Shown here one piece after another: positions 1-6,825 of a DNA stretch of 26,240 nucleotides. Below the pieces are notes generated by a model. The model did not search any database and had not been told where the DNA came from. It saw only the letters and a list, made by a program, of their open reading frames with translations. Where the stretch lies: assembly GCA_003499525.1 (NCBI GenBank), contig DNTB01000005.1, positions 1 through 26,240 of the forward strand, given 5' to 3'. Made by a program: the position numbers and the translations under genes. The stretch comes from Flavobacteriales bacterium. Lineage in GTDB: Bacteria; Bacteroidota; Bacteroidia; Flavobacteriales_G; Salibacteraceae. Position 1 is the first letter of the stretch; each line of letters starts with the position of its first letter.

Positions 1-2470
1 GTTCGATGATGATGTCGCCGGACATACTCCTATCCGTATTCCAAATCTCGTTTCCCGAAACATTATATGATTCTTCATTGACGAAATAAGATATATCCAT
101 TTTCCACATACCGCGTCCATATGTAGCAATGGCTAACTCCTGGGAGCAGGGGCTGTAATCAAAGTTCATCACAATGCAGGGAGGGAGTCCATTACTCAGG
201 CATTCCCAAGTAGCAAAGTCGCTAGCAGAAGGGTTGAGATTTCGAACAAATACACCCACATCAGTAGCAGCGAAAAGGTACCCGCTTGGAAAAGATCCCA
301 ATTCAAAAAGTCTGTTTACCGGAACGTTGGGCAGGCCATCTGAAAAATCTGTCCAGTTATTTCCCCCATCATTTGACATAACTACTTTTACGGGCGTAGA
401 ACTTCCACCAAGTTTTAATCCATCTACCCCGCTCATAGAAGCAAACAATCTATTGTCATCTGACTGGTCAACAATCAAATCAGTTACCTTGGATTTCCAT
501 TTATTAAAGATGGAATTCCCATTTATCCTGAAATCATTACTGATATTGATCCAGGTCGAGGTACTCGGGTCTTTTTTATAGAGAACATGTTTGCCATCAT
601 AGTCGTCAACTGCTACATAGATTTTGTTTTCATTTTGATAAGACATTGCAATAGCTTTTATCCAATTATTATTGAACGAGGACAAATTCGATTCTGCTGT
701 GTTCGTATTTGTTGGATAATCCCAAACATATAATCGTTTACGTCCCGCTATAATCTTGTCAGGAAAGACCGGGTGCTGCACCAACGGCAGATTCAATCCG
801 AAACGGGTGCCGTCTTTTGGAATATTTGTTGTCCCACTAGAACCTGATTTGATATTATAACTTTTAATAACCCCATTTAAACTGTAAAACAATTCATTTG
901 GATCTGACTTTAAGAACAATGCCGGACTGCCATCTCCACCACCTCTTCGATGTTCGGTATCCCCAGAAACCATGATTGTTCCATTATCTATAGCTCCAGC
1001 AGCTAGGGTATTGTTTTGAGATTCGCAGATTGCAACATCATAAAATTCAGAACAATTCATTCCATTTGATAGGTCATAATAAACATTCAATGCATCATCC
1101 GTTCTGCATATTCCTCCATCATGAACAATCCATACCTCATCATGTGATCCATTCGCTATTATATAAACACCTCTAACGTCAACATGGTAATTTGAATACC
1201 AATATGAAAATTTTGAATAGCTCCAAGTACCATTAGGTTGTAGTTCAATAGTGTTCAATCTATAGCCTGCAATATATACGCGGTCAGGATTTGTAGGTGA
1301 AATATTAATTTCGCATCTAAATTTATCCGCCCCCAAACCATTAGAACTTATACCTGTATCTTCTTTCACTAGAACCCAAGTGTTTCCTCGGTCTGTTGAT
1401 CTGTAAACCTGTGCACCATAAGGATAGTCACCACCCAAGAAGAAGATTTCAGTAGGATTCGAATTCAAGATGCTAATGGCCCCCCTGTCCCATTTATCTA
1501 TTGGTGGACTAGGAGTAATGTCAGTCCAGTTTCCTGAGAGGTCCCCTCTAAAAACATACCCAGATGGACAATGAGTTACACAAGCAGTAGATAAATAAAC
1601 TTTAGTAGATCCCTGATCACTAATTATTTCAATATCTCTAATCAATGACCTACTCGCCTGAGAGTCAGAGATATAATCTTCAATTTTAAAGATTTCGGTC
1701 CAGGAATTCGTTCCTGCATTTTTTTTATACAATCTTGACCCAACACCAGCTAAAACAATAGAAGAGTCAAATTCTGCGAACTTTACAGCAAGAGCTTCAG
1801 TCTTATATGTGTAATTGTTAGGGCCAATATTTAATGTCGACCAAGATTGACCTCCGTCTCTTGAGCGAAGCACTCCTAAACCGTATGAAAATTCATCGTA
1901 TCCTCCAATAGCAGTTGCTATATATATTTCATTTGGATCATTTGGATTAAGTGCAATATCCTGAATGCCTAAAGCCGGAAATTTCTCACTTTCGGTAACA
2001 TTTATCCAATTTGGAGACCCCAGATTCCTCTTCCACAAACCTCCTGATTCGGAACCCGCATACACCATATTGTTCGCTTTATCAACTGCTACTGAGGTTA
2101 GGCGCCCTATACCTCTACCATAGCCTGATCCGGTAACCGTAAATGGTCCCATAGCCTCCCATGGTTCCGTAACTACTGGGTTAGCCAAACAAAGCGTGGA
2201 CAACTGGCTTGTCAATACCGAGGCAAACGAATAAATCGTTCCATCAGGCCCTACACGATTAGAGTAAAATGCTTTATACCGATCAACTCTTTTTAGAAAC
2301 GCGCTATCTAAAACTACGGTAGAGTCATCAATAACACTATCGACGGTATGCATAACATCAAAGAAACTAGCATGAGGGTCGCTCATCATATTGATGAGGG
2401 AATCTTGGTTTTGGGATTGAACTGTGGTTGCTACGAAAAGCGCAACAAGAAGTAGAAGTATTCGAAACAT
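1..2470 (-). CDS. Secreted Asp-box/Vps10-type beta-propeller protein, C-terminus missing
   Basis: An open frame runs leftward from ATG at 2470 to the window edge without a stop (823 codons visible). It starts with a signal peptide (hydrophobic FRILLLLVALFVATT, likely cleavage after VQS, residue ~20). Asp-box motifs SxDxGxxW appear near residues 202 (SRDGGQSW), 356 (STDRGNTW) and 698 (SNDGGNNW), and the propeller ends with ATYGRGMWKMD near residue 780. These are typical of sortilin/Vps10-like BNR beta-propellers. An N-terminal part opening MMSDPHASFFDV, followed by 'GRGIGRLTSVAVD', resembles large extracellular Bacteroidota proteins that usually end in a type IX secretion sorting domain. The last visible residues (WNTDRSMSGDIIIE) look like the start of a further beta-strand-rich module. 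The sorting domain itself would lie outside the window. The ligand or role is unknown. No Shine-Dalgarno is visible, and a TAATTTTC near-match to a -7 box lies at 2501-2508. Confidence 0.85.
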   Translation of the reverse strand, partial: MFRILLLLVALFVATTVQSQNQDSLINMMSDPHASFFDVMHTVDSVIDDSTVVLDSAFLKRVDRYKAFYSNRVGPDGTIYSFASVLTSQLSTLCLANPVVTEPWEAMGPFTVTGSGYGRGIGRLTSVAVDKANNMVYAGSESGGLWKRNLGSPNWINVTESEKFPALGIQDIALNPNDPNEIYIATAIGGYDEFSYGLGVLRSRDGGQSWSTLNIGPNNYTYKTEALAVKFAEFDSSIVLAGVGSRLYKKNAGTNSWTEIFKIEDYISDSQASRSLIRDIEIISDQGSTKVYLSTACVTHCPSGYVFRGDLSGNWTDITPSPPIDKWDRGAISILNSNPTEIFFLGGDYPYGAQVYRSTDRGNTWVLVKEDTGISSNGLGADKFRCEINISPTNPDRVYIAGYRLNTIELQPNGTWSYSKFSYWYSNYHVDVRGVYIIANGSHDEVWIVHDGGICRTDDALNVYYDLSNGMNCSEFYDVAICESQNNTLAAGAIDNGTIMVSGDTEHRRGGGDGSPALFLKSDPNELFYSLNGVIKSYNIKSGSSGTTNIPKDGTRFGLNLPLVQHPVFPDKIIAGRKRLYVWDYPTNTNTAESNLSSFNNNWIKAIAMSYQNENKIYVAVDDYDGKHVLYKKDPSTSTWINISNDFRINGNSIFNKWKSKVTDLIVDQSDDNRLFASMSGVDGLKLGGSSTPVKVVMSNDGGNNWTDFSDGLPNVPVNRLFELGSFPSGYLFAATDVGVFVRNLNPSASDFATWECLSNGLPPCIVMNFDYSPCSQELAIATYGRGMWKMDISYFVNEESYNVSGNEIWNTDRSMSGDIIIE

Positions 2471-2532
2471 GTGGAAATTATTTAAGATTAAAAAACAGGG
2501 GAAAATTAGGTCTTTAAATCCGAAAAAAAAAC

Positions 2533-3429
2533 TCAGCTCTTTTTAAAACTCACTAGATATACCCCAATGAATACCAGACTAACGGAGACCAGCTTAATCC
2601 ACGTGAGGCTGTCTTTGCCAAGTGCCAATGCCACCATCGATGCAAAAAAGGGCTGCAGATAAATGTAAACACTCACCGTTTCAGGATTGAGGCGTTTTAA
2701 TCCGTACACATTCAGCAGGTACACCAAAAAGGTTGTAGCAAGAACCACAAAAGCGATCTCTCCCCAAATTAAGGGTGTGATAGAAGACCAATCAATTATT
2801 CTAAACTCCTGATAACCAAACGGAAATACATAAAAAGACCCAAACAGAAATGCCCATTTTATCACCGTTATGGGTTTATACCTTTTCATGATGGGTTTTA
2901 CGATCACCAAATAAATACTGAAGGCTGTGGCATTAGTCAACACCAATACATCGCCGGTTACAGTTTGTTGTGAAAAATCAGGAAAAGCGAAGGATCCGGC
3001 TCGAAAAGTGAGCAACATCAGGGCACCGGAAATACCGAAGAATACACCGAGAATTTTTTGCCTTTCCGGTATTTGACGCACCCACAGCGATGCAATGATG
3101 AGGACGATGACCGGAGTTGTCGTCATTACAATAGAAGCATTGATAGGAGTGGTCATCGACAGCCCTTTGAAGAACAAAAGTTGGTTGGCCGCGATGCCAA
3201 AAACTCCTGCCAGAGCAATGGTCAGAAAATCTTTTCGTGCCACCTTTTCGTTCGCTCCAAGAATAAACTGAAAAATCCAAAAGAGCACGGTAGCACTGAC
3301 CACCCTGATCAAAATAAAACCAAAGGGCTGAATGTACTCCGGCATCACATCTTTAGCCACAGAATAATTGATTCCGTATACCAGATTTACAATGAAGAGC
3401 GCAAGGTGCGCTTTTCTGGTATCAGTCAT
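2533..3429 (-). CDS. EamA/DMT-family inner-membrane transporter
   Basis: This 298-residue protein consists almost entirely of about ten hydrophobic helices in two homologous halves, as in EamA (drug/metabolite transporter) proteins. Characteristic features are the short first helix with an early 'NLVYGINYSVAK', the 'PINASIVMTTTPV' stretch ending the first half, and a second half with 'ETVSVYIYLQPFFASMVALAL' spanning helices 8-9. Family members export amino acids, nucleosides or metabolites, and the substrate cannot be read from sequence. The gene begins 14 nt after the gatC stop on the same strand, so it is probably the last gene of the plsC-gatC transcript. The secreted propeller gene follows 62 nt downstream and may have its own promoter. 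Confidence 0.9.
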   Translation of the reverse strand: MTDTRKAHLALFIVNLVYGINYSVAKDVMPEYIQPFGFILIRVVSATVLFWIFQFILGANEKVARKDFLTIALAGVFGIAANQLLFFKGLSMTTPINASIVMTTTPVIVLIIASLWVRQIPERQKILGVFFGISGALMLLTFRAGSFAFPDFSQQTVTGDVLVLTNATAFSIYLVIVKPIMKRYKPITVIKWAFLFGSFYVFPFGYQEFRIIDWSSITPLIWGEIAFVVLATTFLVYLLNVYGLKRLNPETVSVYIYLQPFFASMVALALGKDSLTWIKLVSVSLVFIGVYLVSFKKS

Positions 3430-3443
3430 TGGAATAGTTATAA

Positions 3444-3737
3444 CTACTTCTTTTTCAGAACCTTAGGAACCTTTATGTAATCGGAGTCCTTTTGGGGCGC
3501 ATTTCTTAGTGCCTCTTCCTTAGAGATGGTTTGATGCACCTCGTCCACACGGAGTTTCTGATAGATTTCATGCACATATTCCAGGGGTCGTACATCATCG
3601 GTATCCAGCTCATTCAGCTTATCCATGAAATTGAGGATTTTCTGCATATCCTCTTTTATGGCCTCGCGCTCTGCTCCTTCGAATTTCAACTTGGCCAGGC
3701 TGCTGATCTCTTCGATCATTTTATCATCTATCTTCAT
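3444..3737 (-). CDS. gatC: Asp/Glu-tRNA amidotransferase subunit C
   Basis: The 97-residue product matches GatC in length and layout: 'IEEISSLAKLKF' at the N-terminus, a helix with 'ILNFMDKLNELDTDDV', then the conserved 'LEYVHEI' and 'LRVDEV' segments, ending near 'DYIKVPKVL'. GatC stabilises the GatA amidase and bridges it to GatB in the GatCAB complex, which converts misacylated Glu-tRNA(Gln) and/or Asp-tRNA(Asn) to the amidated forms in the cytoplasm. gatA and gatB are not in this window, so the complex is encoded at split loci. The ATG overlaps the end of the upstream acyltransferase gene by 14 nt, which suggests translational coupling. Confidence 0.93.
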   Translation of the reverse strand: MKIDDKMIEEISSLAKLKFEGAEREAIKEDMQKILNFMDKLNELDTDDVRPLEYVHEIYQKLRVDEVHQTISKEEALRNAPQKDSDYIKVPKVLKKK

Positions 3738-4461
3738 ATTCCGTTTGGGCCTTGATTATGGTATTGCGAACCCGCTCGCGCAAAGTTATGATATCGGCAT
3801 CGGACAACTCGGTAGTTTGAATGGGTTCTAAAATGCGAATTCGGGCAACACCGGGACGGCCCGAAGTGGCAAATAAATCGAGCGACTCGAAAATCTTGTA
3901 AGAGTTGGCCATTAAGACAGGAACAACAGGAACTCCATTTTGAATGGCCAGACTGAATGCTCCATTTCTGAAAGGGGCAATTCGAGGTGCTTCAGGCAAA
4001 ATACCTCCCTCAGGAAATATGGCAATGCTCCAGTCATCTTTTATTCGTTGGTCCGCAAGATCCATCGCCTGAGCAGCATTTTTAAGGCTTTGACGGAACA
4101 CAGGAATATTTAATCCAGAACGAAAAAATCTTGCAAACAGCGGCCAATTCAGCAATTCGCCTTTTCCAATAAAGGCAAAATTTCCGGGAACGATACCGTA
4201 CATCAATACCGTATCGATATACGAGGCGTGATTCGACACCACTACGAATGGGGGCTCGGGGAAGTTTTCTTTGCCAACCGCCCTGAGCCTTACAAAAGTG
4301 AGTGCCATGATCATTTGTCCCCAAAATTTTTCCAGTTTCACCGCGGCGGGCCAATACTTTCTTTTTCCGGTGAGGAAATGGAAGGCCGGGTACAACAAGA
4401 CCAGGGTTCCATAAAAGATAAAACCGAAGTAAAGTTTATATACGATCCAGAGTATTCTCAT
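3724..4461 (-). CDS. 1-acyl-sn-glycerol-3-phosphate acyltransferase (PlsC-like)
   Basis: This is a 245-residue membrane-associated acyltransferase of glycerophospholipid synthesis. It has an N-terminal hydrophobic helix (residues 3-26), the catalytic NHxxxxD block (NHASYID, His78 and Asp83), an arginine-bearing acceptor region (FFRSGLNIPVFR, ~112-123), FPEGG at 149-153 in place of the usual FPEGT/S, and VPVVPV at 177-182. I chose ATG 4461 (MRILWIVYKL) because the in-frame upstream ATG at 4518 adds 19 residues without family similarity and would run toward the divergent trpS start. The family normally makes phosphatidic acid from lysophosphatidic acid. A role in lipid A or ornithine-lipid acylation cannot be excluded. 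It is first in the cluster with gatC and the EamA transporter. Confidence 0.88.
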   Translation of the reverse strand: MRILWIVYKLYFGFIFYGTLVLLYPAFHFLTGKRKYWPAAVKLEKFWGQMIMALTFVRLRAVGKENFPEPPFVVVSNHASYIDTVLMYGIVPGNFAFIGKGELLNWPLFARFFRSGLNIPVFRQSLKNAAQAMDLADQRIKDDWSIAIFPEGGILPEAPRIAPFRNGAFSLAIQNGVPVVPVLMANSYKIFESLDLFATSGRPGVARIRILEPIQTTELSDADIITLRERVRNTIIKAQTEYEDR

Positions 4462-4528
4462 TCTGCAGATCAAATAAATACATTTCGTGCAAAATGGTTT
4501 AGTTTCGACGCCTTCCATTTATATGAAT

Positions 4529-5506
4529 ATGGCGCGAATACTCACTGGAATACAAGCTACAGGAACCCCTCACTTGGGCAATATTCTTGGTGCTATAGAG
4601 CCTGCAATCCGGCTTGCTGATGACCCGATGAACGAATCTTTGTTGTTCATTGCCGACCTTCATGCATTGACTACAGTCCGGGATGCTGATACGCTCCGAA
4701 AGAACACCTTTAGCGTAGCGGCCGCATGGTTGGCACTGGGGTTGGATACCGATAAAACCATTTTTTACCGTCAGAGCGATGTGCCCGAGGTTACCGAAAT
4801 GACGTGGTATCTGAATTGTTTAACCCCTTTTCCGATGCTGGCCAATGCGCACTCCTTCAAAGATAAAAGCGATCGTTTGAGCGATGTAAATGCTGGTTTA
4901 TTCGACTATCCGGTGCTGATGGCTTGTGACATTCTGATGTACGATGCCAATATCGTACCTGTGGGGAGAGATCAGAAACAACATCTTGAAATGACCCGCG
5001 ACATTGCCCAAAAATTCAATGCAGAATATGGCGAAACACTGGTCATTCCTGAGGCTCAAATTCATAAAGACGTCATGGTGGTTCCCGGCGTAGATGGTCA
5101 GAAGATGAGCAAGAGCTATGGAAACTTTATCGATGTTTTCCTTCCCGAAAAACAACTTAAAAAACAAGTGATGAGCATCGTTACGGACTCTGCACCCTTA
5201 GAAGAACCAAAGGATCCTGAAAACAGTCTTCCTTATATTCTCTACAAGTTGGTGGCATCTGCGCAAAAATCTGAAATCATGCGGCAGAACTACCTCGCTG
5301 GTGGTTATGGTTACGGACATGCTAAAAAAGATCTGCTGAACGCCATTCTTGAGCGCTTTGCTGACGCCCGAGATCGATATCAGCACTTGATGGCTCATAC
5401 CGATGAGATAGAAGAGGAACTCAGTTCAGGAGCGGAACGAGCCCGTTTAATAGGCAATGAAGTTCTTCAACGAATGCGGGAAAAACTTGGTCTGAAAGTG
5501 CGATAG
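4529..5506 (+). CDS. trpS: Tryptophan-tRNA ligase
   Basis: This class I aminoacyl-tRNA synthetase charges tRNA(Trp). The 325-residue product begins MARILTGIQATGTPHLGN, with the HIGH-equivalent PHLGN at residues 14-18. Other diagnostic parts are 'LFIADLHALT', 'MTWYLNCLTPFPML', 'YPVLMACDILMYDA' with 'VGRDQKQHLEMTRDIA' (tryptophan-binding region and tRNA contacts), and 'GVDGQKMSKSYGN' (KMSKS at ~192-196). ATG 4529 was chosen because family members start directly at M-x-R-[IV]-L-[ST]-G. ATG 4523 gives just two extra residues and is also possible. The frame stays open upstream to 4487 without family similarity. The stop lies only 2 nt from the convergent amidohydrolase stop, leaving no room for a separate terminator. 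Confidence 0.96.
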   Translation: MARILTGIQATGTPHLGNILGAIEPAIRLADDPMNESLLFIADLHALTTVRDADTLRKNTFSVAAAWLALGLDTDKTIFYRQSDVPEVTEMTWYLNCLTPFPMLANAHSFKDKSDRLSDVNAGLFDYPVLMACDILMYDANIVPVGRDQKQHLEMTRDIAQKFNAEYGETLVIPEAQIHKDVMVVPGVDGQKMSKSYGNFIDVFLPEKQLKKQVMSIVTDSAPLEEPKDPENSLPYILYKLVASAQKSEIMRQNYLAGGYGYGHAKKDLLNAILERFADARDRYQHLMAHTDEIEEELSSGAERARLIGNEVLQRMREKLGLKVR

Positions 5507-5508
5507 CC

Positions 5509-6825
5509 TTATTCGGTATTCGTCCCTTCGTATCTTTTCTTGTACTTCTCGTACAACTCTCTCTGATGATTGGTGAGATTTAAAGGTTGACCTTTTATCC
5601 AGGCCATGGTGATATCATTGGTGCGCATGTCGAGAGCATCTCCCGAAGAAATAATGAGTGTGGCCTCTTTTCCGGTAGCCAGAATTCCAACTCTATTGGC
5701 AATGCCCAATATTTGCGCCGTGCTGCCTGTTATTGCCTTTACCGCCTCCTCATAGGGCAAACCGTAACCTACGGCCTCACCGGCTAAAAAAGGAAGATTT
5801 CGTCCATTCATGGCTTCCATATCTCCTGACATGTCGAGGCAAAATGGAATTCCCATCTCGTAAAGCATCGCAGGTAGTTTATACGGAAGGTGTATGTCAT
5901 CCTGCGTCTTTAAAGGCAAACTGTGCACTCTGCGCAAGACAATTGGAATGTTACTTTCTCGCAACTGGTCGGGAATTTTGTACGCTTCATATCCACCTAC
6001 AATAACCAGGTTTGGTATTTCAAATTCTTTCTTGAACAATATGATGCGTAGTATGTCGTAAGCCAGATTTGCATGCACAAATAATTTCTGACTCCCGTCA
6101 AAGACTCCTTTCATGGCTTCTAATCGGAGATTAACAGGCATATCGGCTAAACCTGAGTAAGCAAGTGCATCGCGGAAGAAGGATTCCAGTTCGTTAAGCA
6201 AGGAATCCTGATTTTCTTTCATTTCATAATTCTTCTTGTGATACCAGGGCCCACCTGCGGAAAAACGTGAAGGCCAATAGACATGTACACCATCATCTGT
6301 TTTCAAGAGAGCATCTTCCCAATTCCACCCGTTCATTTGATAAATGGATGAAGTTCCAGATACCATGCCTCCCCGTGGAGTAGCCTGGCTGACTAATACT
6401 CCATTGGAGCGAACGGTATACATCACTTCCGAATCCATGTTGATGGAGGTCGCTGTCCTTAAATTCGGGTTGAACATGCCAACATCTTTGAAATCCCGGG
6501 TTTGCCTCAGCGCGTCAATCTCGGTTACCCCAAGGGTGGTATTGGGCAGGATAAATCCCGGATAAACATGTTGTCCATTGAGCCGGATGACGGTATCATA
6601 AGCAGTCACAGCCACTCTTCCCTTCATTTGATCCTGCACCAAATTCAGATATCCGTCTTTGAATCCTATGGCGGAGTTCTCTAGGACCCTGCCGTCTCCG
6701 AGATGTGCAATACCACCAAGTATGAGGACACTGGAATGCTTTACTGGAAGTGGAGCCGGAACCTGTGCTTTTATTTGAGAATAAATGAGCATGGAGAAAC
6801 TCAATAGAACCAATATATTTCTCAT
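5509..6825 (-). CDS. Secreted amidohydrolase-like protein lacking the HxH metal site
   Basis: This 438-residue exported protein has a signal peptide (NILVLLSFSMLIYSQ, cleavage probably after IKA20) and an amidohydrolase-superfamily fold. It shows an N-terminal beta-sandwich 'SVLILGGIAHLGDGRVLENSA', then 'NGQHVYPGF', and a C-terminal 'GLPYEEAVKAITGSTAQILG' followed by 'VGILATGKEATLII'. In active family members the segment after PGF is [IL]-D-x-H-x-H. Here it reads I-L-P-N95-T-T97, so both metal-binding histidines are absent. It is therefore probably not a canonical metal-dependent hydrolase and may be a partner or substrate-binding subunit of the larger amidohydrolase encoded just upstream. 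Its ATG overlaps that gene's stop by 4 nt, indicating coupled translation. Confidence 0.85.
   Translation of the reverse strand: MRNILVLLSFSMLIYSQIKAQVPAPLPVKHSSVLILGGIAHLGDGRVLENSAIGFKDGYLNLVQDQMKGRVAVTAYDTVIRLNGQHVYPGFILPNTTLGVTEIDALRQTRDFKDVGMFNPNLRTATSINMDSEVMYTVRSNGVLVSQATPRGGMVSGTSSIYQMNGWNWEDALLKTDDGVHVYWPSRFSAGGPWYHKKNYEMKENQDSLLNELESFFRDALAYSGLADMPVNLRLEAMKGVFDGSQKLFVHANLAYDILRIILFKKEFEIPNLVIVGGYEAYKIPDQLRESNIPIVLRRVHSLPLKTQDDIHLPYKLPAMLYEMGIPFCLDMSGDMEAMNGRNLPFLAGEAVGYGLPYEEAVKAITGSTAQILGIANRVGILATGKEATLIISSGDALDMRTNDITMAWIKGQPLNLTNHQRELYEKYKKRYEGTNTE

Noticed and set aside
174..581. 135-codon plus-strand open frame
   Set aside because: Antisense to the continuous secreted propeller frame with Asp boxes; its translation has no recognisable features.
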